Assembly (NCBI RefSeq): GCF_026210795.1
Contig: NC_089445.1
Span: 1,612,001 to 1,676,000 of the forward strand
Reading direction: 5' to 3'
Source of the DNA: Rhizophagus irregularis
Lineage: Eukaryota; Glomeromycota; Glomeromycetes; Glomerales; Glomeraceae
Length of the DNA: 64,000 nucleotides
Within the stretch, counting starts at the first letter, position 1, and each line of letters begins with the position of its first letter. The position numbers and the translations under genes were made by a program. Positions 45,003 through 57,987 of the stretch are shown here, one piece after another. A model generated the notes under the pieces. That model saw only the letters and a program-made list of their open reading frames with translations. It did not search any database and was not told the origin of the DNA.

Positions 45003-46110
45003 TTTTTTTTTAAAAAAATTTTTTTTTTTCTTGGCTTTTTTTTATAAACAAATTTTGTAGAGAATTTTTATTTTTAATATAGGCAAAGGCTTTGTTTGAT
45101 AGAATTTCATTGGGAATTTTTTTAATAAGAAGATTTTTTTTGATAAAAAATTTCGTTAGAAAATTTTTTTCATTGATAGGGACATTTCTGAGTTTTTTTT
45201 TTTGATGGATAATTTCGTTAAAAACTTTTATTTGATAGAAATTTCATTGGAGAATTTTTTTTAATAAGATTTTTTTTTTTTGACATATACTTAATTTGTT
45301 GGAGCAATTTTTTTTAACAGGAGAGATTTTTTTGATAGAGAATTATTTGAGATTTTTTTTTTGTTTGTAGAAAATTATTTGAAGAATTTTTTTAATAGAG
45401 AAGATTTTTTTTTTGATAGATAATTTCGTTAGAAAATTTTTTAACAAGTGAAATTTTTTTTGATAGAGAATTTTGTTATGAATTTTTTTTTAATTGAAGG
45501 AGTTTTCCTTAATAAAGAATTTCTTTTGGGAATTTTTTTAATAAGTGAAAGTATTTTTTGACGGAGAATTTTATTAGAGAATTTTTTTTTAATAGGGGGA
45601 TTGTTTTTGATAGAGAATTTTATTAAAGAATTTTCTTAAATAGATTTCGCTGAGTATATTTTTTTTTGATAGAAATTTCATCATAGAATTTTTTTTTGAT
45701 AGATAATTTCGTTAGTGTAAATTTTTTTAACAGGGAGATTTTTTTTGATAGAGAATTTCGGTAAAGATTTTTTTTTTAATAGGAGGAGTTTTTTTTTTGG
45801 TATAGAAATTCTTTTGAGAATTTTTTTTAATAGGTGGTAAGAATCTTTGAATTTTTCTTTAATCGGGATATTTTTTTTGATTGAGAATTCATTAGAGAAT
45901 TGTTTGTTGAAAAATTTTTTTATTTTTTTGATGGAGAATTTTGTTTAGAAATCTTAATAGAAAATTTTATTGAAAATAGTTTTTTTTAATAAGTGTATTG
46001 AGAATTTTGGCTTGAAAATTTTTTTTAATAAAGAATTTCATTAGAGATCTTTTTTTTTATAAAAAATTGATTGAAAATTTATTGGAAAATTTTTTATTAA
46101 ATTTACAATT
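45003..46110. repeat. T-rich tandem array, block 2
   Basis: Alignable almost base for base with block 1 (42,793-43,860), with small indels in T runs. Confidence 0.75.
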
Positions 46111-46539
46111 TTAATAAATTTTTACTTCTCTTCATCTTCCTTTCATCTCCTATCGCTCTTTTTCGTCTCCCATCACTCCTCTTCGTCTACTATCACTCCT
46201 TTTCATCTCTCATTATGTCCTATTTCTCCTTTTTGTTTCCTATCACTTCTCATTTACTCTTTTTTACTCCCTTTCATCTTCTATTACTTTCCATTACTCC
46301 ACTGTTATTTCATTTTTTTATTAGCATCTTTCTCCTTGATCATTGTAATTTACTTATCTTTTTTATTTATTGTTATTGTTAATTTTATTTGTACACTTCA
46401 ATAAAAATAAATATGGTGATTTTTTTCTTTAAAATCATAAATGTGTGACTTAAATTTTAATATTTGTCAAATAAAATTTCATTAAATAAATAATTATCAT
46501 TATTGATGTTTATCAAAAGTTAATATGCTGACTGCCAGT

Positions 46540-46700
46540 TCTTATAATGGGTACCCACCGTTTCTTATAACAGGTACCCGCCATTTCTTATAGCGGGTAC
46601 CTGCCGTTTCTTATAACAGGTACCCACCGTTTCTTATAGCGGGTACCTGCCGTTCCTTATAACAGGTACCTGCCGTTTCTTATAATGGGTACCCGTCATA
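46540..46700. repeat. GGGTACCCGCC array, block 4
   Basis: About eight units with TTCTTATAA spacers, just inside the right terminal modules. Confidence 0.75.
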
Positions 46701-47234
46701 ACATATAACGTATATAACGCTATGAAATATAGCGTATTAAACGCTATTTTTTGCAACAGGTTACCCCTGAAACAGACAGAACAGGGGTAACCCGCCGTGA
46801 AATATAACGTATACGTACTACAAAACATAGCGTATACACGCTATGTTTTGCTACGCACTTTTGACCATGGCGGCTTTCCATAATTAAACGCTATTTTTTG
46901 CAACAGGTTACCCCTGAAATTGCATGTTAACAGACAGAACAGGGGTAACCCGCCGTGAAATATAGCATGTACACGCTATGTTTTGCTACGCACTTTTGAC
47001 CATGGTGGCTTTCCATAAAATATTGCACGAGTATCAAAATTTTTGTGATGAAATTCATTTTAACAATGCATATGCGACAAACTATAAAAAGAAAATTTTT
47101 TTGATACTGTAGTAAACCACCAGGCTGAGTGTTTGTAATATAAAAATTATAAATGTAAAATAATTTAAAATTATTTATATAGCAATCATTTATTTACCTA
47201 AATATATATTATTATTCTGTATTTAATAAAAACT

Positions 47235-49469
47235 TTATAAAACATTTGAATTAGAGAAAATATTTAAGCTATAAAGTTTATTTATTATTAGGTCAGTATT
47301 CTCTTCAAGTAATTTTTGTTCATTTTCATATTCATCCTTCCTTGCTTCTGGGTTATTCTCAAGCCATGTAATTGATTTTTGTGCTGCATCGTGAAGTTTA
47401 TACTTTATATCATCAATATCCTAAATTCAAGTTAATTTTTTAAAAGTAAGGTTATACACTTAATCAAGTATACAGGACTTTAACAACAATCTGAGTAACT
47501 TACTTTAACTACGTCAAGTAATTTGTATGCATAAGATTCCAAGCAATTTTGTGCTTCTATTTTTTGTGCATATTGTTTTCTTTCTACATGATATTTTTCA
47601 GCTTCACAAACTGTAATTATGTAAATAATTAAACTTAGTATTTACTGGATGATTATTAAAATGTGAATATTGAAAATTGATTCAAACCCATGCGTTCGAT
47701 TTCTTCCTTCGATAATCGTTCTTTGTCATTAGTGACAATAATCTTATTTGATCTTCCGGTTGTTTCATCAACAGCAGAAACCTTTAATTGATTAAGAAAG
47801 TTAATTTAATAAACTTACATTAAAAAGAAAAAAAATTATCTTTATATCTAAATATTGCATGAATACAAACGTTCAAGTTGTCATTTAAGTCAATATCAAA
47901 GGTAACTTCAATTTGTGGAACACCTTTTGGCGCTGAATAAATTCCAGATAATTCGAATTTTCCGAGAAAGTTGTTATCTCTTGTTTGAGTACTTTCACCT
48001 TCATATATTTTAATTGATACACTAGACTGATTATCAAAATCTGTAGATATAATTTCAGATTTCTTAATGGGTACTGTAGTATTACGTTTAATAACTGGTG
48101 TCATAACACCACCAGCAGTTTCGATACCCAGAGGTAAAGGAGCGACATCAAGTAAAAGTAGATCTTGAGTCTTTTCAGAAGTATCACCAGATAAAATAGC
48201 AGCTTGTACGGCAGCACCGTAGGCTGCAGCTTCAGCAGGATTAACAAACTTGTTTAGTTTTTTGTTATTAAAGAATATAGATATCATCCTTTGAATCTTG
48301 GGAACATACGTTGAACAACCAACCAAGATAATTTCATGGACTTGACTTTTGTCAATTCTATAAATTCTATCGTCCTGAAATACTACCTTCTCAACATGTT
48401 TCATGACAGAACGAAACAGATCTTTATTCAATTCTTCAAATCTGGTACGTGTCAAAGAGGTATAGAAGTCAATACCTTCGTAAAGAGAATCAATTACAAT
48501 GGAAGTTTGTGTTGATGTTGAAAGTATACATTTTGCATGTTCACATGCCGTTCTTAAACGATGAATAGCGCGAATGTTAGAAGAAATATCTTTCTTAAAT
48601 TTGCTTTTGAATTCTTGTATATAATGATTTACAAGACGATTGTCAAAATCTTCACCACCAAGATGAGTATCACCAGCAACAGAATATACTTCAAAAATTC
48701 CATCTTTAATAATTAATAGAGAGACGTTACAAGTGCCACCACCCAAATCAAAGATAAGAACATTTCGTTCCCCAGGAGCTTTGTTATCCAATCCGTAAGC
48801 AATAGCCGCTGCAGTTGGTCCAGTAATGATACGAAGTACATTTAAACCCGCAATCAAACCAGCATCTTTTATAGCTTGACGTTGAGATTTGTTAAAGTAA
48901 GCTGGAACTGTAATTACAGTATTTTTAACTGTTATACCAAGATAATCTTCTGCGGTTTCTTTCATTTTAACCAATAACATGGATAAAATTTCTACGGGTG
49001 TGAAATCTCTCTTTTCGCCTTTGTATTCGACGTTAATAAATGGTTTGTCATTTTTGTTGATGACTTTGAACGGCCAATACTTATATATTTAACATTTTTG
49101 TTTTGAAAAGATTTCTTAATTGTTTTTATAACACAATTTTTAAGAAGCAATAAATTTTTTTTTTCATTTTTGAATTAAAATTTCATTTTTTTTATCCATA
49201 GAACATACCTTCATATCAGATTGGACGTCCTGATCATTGAAATTACGACCAATGAGACGATGAACACTAAATACAGTATTATGTGGATTCATAACAGCTT
49301 GATTTTTAGCCGCTTCTCCAATAAGAATCTCTGTATCAGTGAAAGCTACATATGATGGTGTTGTACGATTACCCTGGTCATTTGTAATAATTTCAACTCT
49401 ATCATTTTGCCAAACACCAACACAGCAGTATGACGTTCCTAAATCAATACCGATTGCTCTACGATACAT
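47235..49469 (-). CDS. Hsp70-like protein, copy 4 (5 exons, intact, 618 aa)
   Basis: Exons by eye: 49209-49469, 47871-49079, 47688-47781, 47504-47610, 47235-47420; 619 codons with stop, all phases match. Full Hsp70 architecture: nucleotide-binding domain ([34 protein letters not shown]), beta domain ([20 protein letters not shown]) and a long lid ending SNSNVL with no EEVD. Substitutions against Hsc70: Lys71 to His, Glu175 to Gly, Asp206 to Asn, Arg272 to Cys (EHAKCILS) and Arg342 to Tyr (VGCSTYVP). Both adenine-sandwiching arginines are therefore gone. It faces copy 5 divergently across 1.7 kb. No GAATATTC site remains upstream. Confidence 0.88.
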
Positions 49470-49785
49470 TAGGGATTTTTTTTTTCTATAAATGAATATA
49501 TTTAATTGAATAAAAAAATTTCAGGGAATAGGTTGCATTTTATTAAGAATTTCCAGCAACATGTGAAAAAAGCAGTAATTGAATGGTAGTACATAACACA
49601 AAAACAGTAGCATGGGAAATTGTAACCAACAAGCTTAAGTTAGGTAGATATACTGTACATAACAAAAAAAAAAATGATTAGAAAGTACTAAAACACTCAA
49701 TCAGTTGTTATACAGTTTTCAAGATGTTCACAATTTACCAACATTAACTATATCTTATTGATATTCTCGTTAACACAATGCTGAA

Positions 49786-50303
49786 TACAGTCGGCCCTCG
49801 ATATAACGAAGTAGGCGTCCGGGCCGATCAGGCCTTCGTTATGAGAAATGCTATAACGAATTATTCGTTATAGCGGAAAAATTTGGAATAATGCAGTAAA
49901 ATAGAGGAAAATCAAAATATTTGTAGAACGTCATTCTCACGAAGGCAAAGAAAACATAAATCATCCATCTTTTTGATAAAATGAATTTAAAATGGTAAAA
50001 TCGCTTATTTGAGAAAAATTCCATAAAAACCAGCATCAAACTGCCCTTTATATTAAAATTTATCTTGCAAAAATCTTTGTTATATTAAAAAAAAAATTCG
50101 TTTTAAAGAAATTCGTTATAAAAGGGGGTCACTTACATCTGTGAATTTAGAAGTTTTTCTTCGTCCAACGTTATACTGCATTCATTAGTAAAATTCGGTG
50201 TAACAATTTTTTTTTCATATGATTTAAATGCGTACCACACTAAAGATTCGTTATATCGTGAAATTCGTTATATTAAAATTCGCTATAGAAAGAGCTGACC
50301 GTA
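49786..50303. mobile_element. 514-bp pogo/Tigger-like MITE
   Basis: CAGTCGGCCCTCGATATAACGA at 49788 is mirrored, with mismatches, by the right end near 50,280-50,301, and TA flanks both ends. The many GTTATA/TTCGTTATA words near both ends and the CAG tip fit pogo/Tigger relatives. No transposase inside. It lies between the divergent Hsp70 copies 4 and 5. Confidence 0.75.
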
Positions 50304-51144
50304 CTGATTTAAACCCGAAACACATCATTAAATTTGTGGAAAAATATTATTTTATTTTATAAGATACACAAAACAAAGGTTTACAAAGAAAAGTTTTATC
50401 TTAGAATTCATAATTAACAGGCAAAAAAGTGATTATGTATGAACAAGAAATTACTACAATATAAAGGAAACTTTAATTGAAATTATCATCAAGTCATTTA
50501 TTATTTCGGAATCTCTTTTAATTAAACGGAAACGTATTAGAATGAACAATTTTCAAAAGCAAAATTTCGATTTTCATTATGATTTACAAATGAAAAATTC
50601 AGAAATTTCGGTGACTACGTTAAATAACGAAAATTTTAAGGAAATTTCGATCAATTATTACATAATTATTTGATGAAAATTTATGTCATTATAAATTTTC
50701 GGGTTAATTATATTCATTCAAATTTTTCTCATTAAAACATCATTATGAAATGTACTATTTAGTATTTACCTTTTAAGTCAATTGATTATACTGTAAGTAA
50801 CGCGTTAATTGGTAACAGTTTCTCACACTACTAAATTTTGTGTAACCATTATGATTGGATTAACCATAATACCATAATATGACGACTTTAACTACGTTAA
50901 ATACTTAAACAAGGCCAACCCTCCAGTTAATATATACACTGCGCTATCATAAACTATTCAAATAACATTTAGAATATAGTTGTGTAATACACGATTCATT
51001 ATAGATTAATTGATGAAAGTAGCACAAAAGAAATTCCTCATTCTATTTCCTATAAAATGGAATGCCTTATTCCCAAATTATTTTTTTATTAAAATTTCCT
51101 AAAAACATTCATTTATTTACTTAAAACTCGATAGAAAAATTTTG
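50304..51144. other. Upstream region of Hsp70 copy 5
   Basis: No gene. The ~50 bases before the ATG are a decayed, inverted version of the common Hsp70 upstream flank; the heat-shock-like core is lost. Confidence 0.4.
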
Positions 51145-53093
51145 ATGAGCGGTATATTTACATTCCTAGACTAAATAATTCTTTTTTTCAAAATTTTTAA
51201 TATGTTAATTTATAGTCGGTATTGACTTGGGGACTTCATACTCTTGTGTTGGTGTTTGGAAAAATGGCGGAGTTAAAATTATTGCCAAAATACCATCATA
51301 TGTCGCTTTCACTGATACGAAAATTCTTATTGGAGATGTGGCCAAAAATAAAGCTGTTATAAATCCTCATAATACCGTTTTCGATGTTCACCGTCTCATT
51401 GGTCGTAATTTCAATGATCAGGACGTCCAATCTGATATGAAGGTATGGCTTCTATAAAGAACAATAAATAATCGTCTCTATTCATCGCTCAAAAAAATTT
51501 AGCATTTAAAAGATTAAATAAGTTCTTTCTTTAATACACATATTAGCATTGGCCATTCAAAGTTATCAACAAGAGTGGTAAACCATACATTAGTGTCCGT
51601 TACAAATGTAAAAAGACTGATTTCACACCCGAAGAAATTATATCCATGATATTGAAAAAAATGAAAGAAACCGCAGAGGATTACCTTGGTAAACAAATTA
51701 GAAATGCTGTAATTACAGTGCCAGTATATTTTAATGATTCTCAACGTCAAGCTATAAAGGATGCAGTTTTGATTGCGGGTTTGAATATATTTCGTATCAT
51801 AAATACATCATCCGCAGCGGCTATTGCTTATGGGTTGGACAAGAAAACTTCTAGAGAACAAAATGTTCTTATCTTTGATTTGGGCGGTGGTACTTGTAAT
51901 GTTTCTCTCATAACTATTGATGATGAAATTTTTGAAGTAAAAGCTGTTGCTGGTAACAATCATCTCGGTGGTGAAGATTTTGACAATCGTCTTGTAAATC
52001 ATTTTGTACAAGAATTCAAAAGTAAATTTAACAAAGATATTTCATCCAATGCACGTGCTATCCGTCGTTTAAGATCGGCATGTGAACATGCAAAACGAAT
52101 ACTTTCAACTTCAACACAAACTTTTATTGAAATCGATTCTCTTTTCGATGGTATTGATTTCTATACCTCATTGACACGTACCAGATTTGAAGAATTGAAT
52201 CAAGATCTGTTCCGTTCTATAATAGAACCTGTTGAGAAAGTACTTCGAGATGCTAACATTGACAAAAGTCACGTTGATAAAATTGTTCTGGTTGGTGGCT
52301 CAACAATTATTCCCAAAATTCAAATGATAATATCTGAGTTCTTTAATAACAAAGAACTAAATAAATCTATTCCTGATGAGGCCGCAGTATACGGTGCCGT
52401 AGTATACGGTGATGTATTACAAGCTGCCAAGCTTTCATCTGGTGATACTCCCGAAAAAATTCAAAATTTACTTTTACTTGATGTCACCCCTTTATCTCTA
52501 GGTATTGAAACTGCTAGCGGTATTATGACACCACTTATTAAACGTAATACCACAATACCTGCTAAGAGATCTAAATTTTTTTCCACGTATTCTGATAATC
52601 AGTCTAATATGTTAATAAAAGTATATGAAGGTGAATGTATCCGAACAATAGATAACCATTTAATAGGAATATTTGAATTTACTGGTATTCTACCAGAACC
52701 AAGAGGAGTTCCGCAAATTGAAGTTACCTTTGATATTGATGTAAACGGTAACTTAAACGTATGTATTTATATAAGTATTATATAATATTATTAAATTGAT
52801 TGTCTCATTTTAAATTTAATCAATTATAGGTTTCTGCTGTTGATAAAGCAACTGGTAAATCAAATAAGATTACCATCAATAACAAACTACGATTATCGAA
52901 GGAAGAATCAGAAAGAAAGCAAATGACTACTATTTTGAGTGCCCGTGACAAATTAATTAGTCAGTTAGCGTCAAGTAGCATAGGATCAATAATCCTGTTT
53001 CCAGTTTTTTCTAAAAAATGGATAAATGATTATCAATCCGATAATGATGATACAATTGGTGCACTTGAATCAATTAAAAGGTTTGTCTTTTAA
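51145..53093 (+). CDS. Hsp70-like copy 5 (plus strand, 569 aa, divergent C-terminus)
   Basis: Exons by eye: 51145-51151, 51216-51442, 51547-52758, 52830-53093; 570 codons with stop. The only plus-strand copy. It lacks seven residues of the invariant [10 protein letters not shown] stretch (reads [11 protein letters not shown]). Substitutions: Lys71 to His, Glu175 to Thr ([10 protein letters not shown]), Asp206 to Asn, and GGSTRIP to GGSTIIP. A four-residue-scale duplication (YGAVVYGDV) extends helix '[10 protein letters not shown]'. The beta domain is complete. After [11 protein letters not shown] the lid has no similarity to its sisters and reads through the usual intron positions to a stop, so the lid is remodelled or a 3' exon is lost. 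An alternative splice near 53,080 into a frame containing LPKLFANFLAES cannot be excluded. Confidence 0.75.
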
Positions 53094-55089
53094 CCAGAAA
53101 TACAATCAAAATGTAAGGTTAACCTTACCGAAATTATTTGCCAATTTCTTAGCAGAGTCGGAATCAAGATTTTATGATGAGCGTGATCTTTATCAATATA
53201 TAAATACCGAATAAGATGGGAACTTTATCTATATATATATTTTGTTATTTTTATATATGTTTATTTTTTCATCAATTAGTAATAATACATTAGAAATAAT
53301 TTCAATGTTACGCAAATGGAAGAAAATTATTACAACTTTATATCTAAATGGAATGAGTTGATTTTGTCATTTACATTTACATAATGAAAAGGACCAAAAA
53401 TAAGCAGAAGCTACCTGAAACCCTTTAAAATTATTAAAACTTCAAATTCCTCCTTCCTAAGATAGATCGTTAATCATCAGCAAGAAGATCAATGTCATAA
53501 AAAACGCAAGGTGCTTTGAAAACTTAAACCATCCAGATATTTTAAGGACTCATAGAGATGTTTTCAGGACATACAAAAATTTTTAGAGAATTTTTTTTTA
53601 TAGGTATGTCCGTCCAGAATATACAAAATACTTGACGTATGTACTGTACGGTGTACCATTTTACGACAATTCCCATACAAAATAAATAACATCACGTTCA
53701 AGTAACAATAAGTAAGTATCAATATACTGAAGAAAAGTGACTAAACTCGTGCATTAATTTTTAAAGAACAATAAAAAATAATTGTGAAACAATTATATGT
53801 GCGCTTAAATAATTGTGTGTAAATCATGTATTATGTTGAACGTTATAGGGAATAATCAGTCACCAATCGGTCAAATAAATGAATCATAGTAATATATATG
53901 TACAATCCAATCAACAGCGGTAGCGAAGTCACCGCGAAGCGAGATTGTAGGTCACGTGATACACTAGAATTATTTTTTGACTTCTTTCATTAACTCTATC
54001 CCATATATTATCTTTTTTCTTAAAAAAAATTAGACTCAAATGTATTATTTAATAAACTGTTAAGAATTTAATTCCATGATTTAACTGCAAAGGATCGGAT
54101 CTGCGGAGAATGAGAATCTGGCGTGACGTCAAATAAAAGTACAGTAAAATATTACGGGAGAATTTTAAAATAAACTATTTGAAACTCTGGGATAAATATG
54201 ATATCATGTATTATTGATGAATGAGTTTACATAAAGGGGACAGAAAATCGGGTATCAGAAAAAATTACGTGATTGATCAGTATTTGGCTTTATAAAATGT
54301 TATTTTTACACTATATACCGTATATACAGTATGTATTAGCCCAGTAGAACCTTATACGATAAATACGTCTGGAGAAAGCGAGGTAAATAAGGTAAATAAA
54401 GAAATTTTTTTTAAATTAAGATGTAGTACATTATTATACACATGACAGTCGTGACAAGAACATAAATTGTTGGCAACAACCAACACAAAAAATTACAAGA
54501 CCAAGCGATCCTAATAAAGAATTTCAAAATTGCCATTTCATGTTTAATATAATTACATATAATTACTAAATATCGGATTATTTGTGCCGATATAAAAGTA
54601 GTCTGTTGGAGTCTTTAAATTGAGTTTACAGTACATTGTAAAAATAAACGTGACAATTATATTTCCGCGAAGATAGTTTCGCAGTAAAATATAATCCTTT
54701 AATGTAATTATCATAAATCATAATATTTTTGAAAATAATATTTTCGAAATTTCAAAAATCTCAATTTACATAACATTGATTTGTAAAATTCAATTGAGAA
54801 TAACATTTAATTTTAATCTAAACCTAAAGTTACATAAAAATTAATTTATTCGAATATGAATTAAATTAATGTTTAAGTTTTTTTTTTGAAAAAACATTCT
54901 TAACACGATATTCATTCATTAGATTTATTTACGAGCGTAACTTGTTCAACAAACTTATATTCGGGAACTTTTAAAAAGAGCAATTTGAAGTCAGTTGAGA
55001 AAATTGTAATAATAATAAGAGAACTTTATTTTGTCATACCCCTTTTATTATAACCTGTTTATATTCGATTAAATCATTATCATGTGTAC
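53094..55089. other. Gene-free region
   Basis: AT-rich, no gene or defined repeat. A small GC patch (GCGGTAGCGAAGTCACCGCG) at about 53,918 is not a recognised element. Confidence 0.4.
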
Positions 55090-55093
55090 GATA

Positions 55094-55192
55094 TTAACGT
55101 ACGCACCGGGGAGTTAAGTTTAACGCTATCACGTGCAAGTGCATAACTCCTAAACTCTGGCAGGATGTACGTACACACGGTGCGTACGTTAA
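55094..55192. mobile_element. 99-bp MITE with TTAA ends (piggyBac-like target)
   Basis: TTAACGTACGCACCG at 55094-55108 is mirrored exactly by CGGTGCGTACGTTAA at 55178-55192. TTAA at both ends is the target of piggyBac-type transposases. No coding capacity. Confidence 0.75.
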
Positions 55193-57987
55193 GGAACCTT
55201 TAATTGAATAATTAAAAAAAAATCCGAAAATAGCGATAAATGAATATGTCAATCTTGATGTACAATAATCAATGCGGAAATAGCTTATGATTCACAAAAA
55301 ATATGGAGGTGCTTTCTTTATCGAGATAATTGTGCAATGATCTATCAACACATGATGCGAACGGAATTATAATCTAGGAATTATAATTATTATATATTTA
55401 TACAATATGTGTTTTATTATAGACTCAAAAATTTTAATGGTTTGTTTTATTGTATGAAAATCTAATTACATTAATATATTTGTAATGAATGATTTATATG
55501 TAATAAGGCGACGACATTCATTTTTATATATACTGTATAATCAATAAAGTCATTCAATAAAAGATACACATTGCTTTTTCAATTTTTAACGCCACAAAAT
55601 AACAATCATATGTTCTTAAAGGAACTTCTCTATTCCAATCTGTTACTATTTATTATGTTATAAAGTACAGTATATATTATGATGACAGATAATGATTCCA
55701 CACGTATTCTCGGGGTTTGAATTGCACAGATTTTCGCTGGATGTCATCTGATACTGAGCCCTCCGGGATCACTATCATATGATTCTCTCGACCCGCACAT
55801 ATTCTGATAACGATGTAACTTCGTCATCCTCAAAATTTTCTATTTTTTTTAGGAAAATGTCACAAACCAAAACGTAAAAAGGATATATAAGAAATGTAAT
55901 GAATGTAATACTGTATAAGAGTATGGAATTCACGTATTTGTTACAAAAAAAAGAAATATTTCTATCGATGATTTTGATGGATATATACAAATTAATATTG
56001 TTTCGTAAAAATGGTTCAAATTCAAAAATATAAAATCTATTGCTAAAAGAGAACTTAGTAAAATATAAAGAAATAATAACTGAATGGAATTAAAGTTTAA
56101 GTAATAATGCAGTTGTTCAAAAAGAGCTTAATAATTCTAAGTTCAAGAAGCTATAAATATAATTATTTAGCTCAGAGCTAACTTTATATATATAATTCAA
56201 AGAATTTATATGGACTTGTAGTGCAGAATTACGTTAGCGGAAATATTTTATCTAATGGAGAAAAATATAAATATGTAAGTGTAGTCAATAAAGTTGAATT
56301 GGGTATAAATAAAATCTACTATTGAATCTACGGATAAAAATAATGAGATTTCTCAGGGACAAAATAAAGATATAGTTTTGGAATATTACTTGGGAGTTTG
56401 AAATAAACTTCATTGATAGAACTTATATACTTGCTTTGACGTTTGTAATCACATATAAATAATTACAGTACATATAAGAATATATCTCATAAGCCAACAT
56501 AACTAATAAGATAAATATAAAAGATATAAACAAATAAAATTAACATAAATGAAACTAATAAATCAAATAACCGTTATAACAAATATAACAAAAAATAACC
56601 GATCAGGCTAAATTGGCTTTTCTATTACATCAGATTATTACGCCAACAATTCTTCCTCTTTAATTTTAAGCTCCGTCGAAACAATTTTCCTTTTTTCCTA
56701 TCACATGACCCATACGTGTGACGACGATTCTAGCTAGAGTAATTTATAGAAAAATTACAAATTATGGGATTGGGAAGATCATCGAGACAATTGTTACAAG
56801 TGTCCCTGAGACTATATTGGATTGATAAAAGAACGTTGGCATTCCTAAAAGCAACAGCCACTGATATTGAAAATAAAAACAATTGGGAATTTAACTAAAA
56901 TTACTAATTCATTGGATATTTGACCTGTACACTTTTAAGAAATAATAATTGCATTGTCTTTTTTTTAATAGCAATTTGAATTCATTTTACTTATAAATAA
57001 AATAGTATATTTTTTTTTAGAGATAAAAGAAGATAATAATAATGGTATGATATCAGCTAATATTTATTGATGATTGGTTAAAAGAAATTAATTTTTAATA
57101 TAAAACATTATAAATTGAATTTTACATAAATTATTTTTTTATTATATTAAGTTATAGCAAAGTAGCTTTGTTGTCTCTTCGATGCTTTAGGATATTTAAT
57201 TTCTTAATAAATATGATAAATTTAATGGACCAATATTGTGATATAAAGAAAAACATGATATAAGAAAGGTCATTTTCTACTATATATTGCGTATTGACCA
57301 ATAGTGTCGTAATTATTTGAGAGAAAGAAGACATAATTATTTTATTTAATTGCTGCAAAGTAAAGAAAAATGGAAAAAAAAAATTTTTAAACTACAAAAG
57401 TCTATCCATAATAGATTAAGAAATAATAGTTTGTCATTTTGATTACAAATTGAGATTCAAAGTTTTTAATATACAGGTAAAAATTCAATCAAATTTAATA
57501 TTTTCCGTGGTTTAGTAGTATTCGTCTTTATACAAAAAATGTAATTTGTTAAATTAATAAAATTTAATTAAAATTATTTAAATTAAATAAGAGAGATTAC
57601 GACTACCGACTAAATTATCACTACGATAGCGTATTCCTAAATTATTTTGTTCTTACTTACGTGACACAGTACATCGATAATTTTTAGCTAATCTATTCTC
57701 TACTAAAAGTTTTAGTCAAGGTGAAATGCCCTAATAATTTATTGTGTACAATTTTATCATTTTTTTATTTTCCTTATTATCACATATTAATATCATCATG
57801 AAATTTTTAGGCCATGTAATTCCACATGGATTAGCTCGGAAATATGTGGAATTCCATAAATTCCCAAATATCCTACGCAAAAAATTCCCTGATGATCTTT
57901 AGTGTTATTTTACAAATTTATTATCTTCATAAATATAAATTCTTTCCATTATCAGATAAATTGATGATATACGTACTTACTCGGTTT
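55193..57987. other. Gene-free region
   Basis: Several open frames of 60-71 codons show no motifs. About 57,790-57,900 has scattered similarity to 40,110-40,270 (for example ATGTAATTCCACAT), part of a shared intergenic repeat. Confidence 0.4.

Larger units (their letters stand above)
42341..47019. mobile_element. 4.7-kb non-coding composite element with terminal inverted repeats
   Basis: The left end (42341 on: TATGGCAAGC..., with GTCAAAAGTGCGTAGCAAAA at 42,358) and the right end (to 47019) are inverted copies of a ~140-bp module containing GTGTACACGCTAT and the palindromic pair GGGTTACCCCTG...CAGGGGTAACCC. The right end carries the module twice (about 46,737-46,879 and 46,885-47,019). AAATAT flanks both ends. 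The body is a 2.26-kb direct repeat: unit 1 from 42,341, unit 2 from ~44,604. Each unit has, in order, the module, GGGTACCCGCC-type arrays, a ~1-kb T-rich tandem array (GATAGAGAATTTCGTTAG words), a CT-rich array, and a conserved AT-rich tail. No convincing protein is encoded. Confidence 0.75.
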
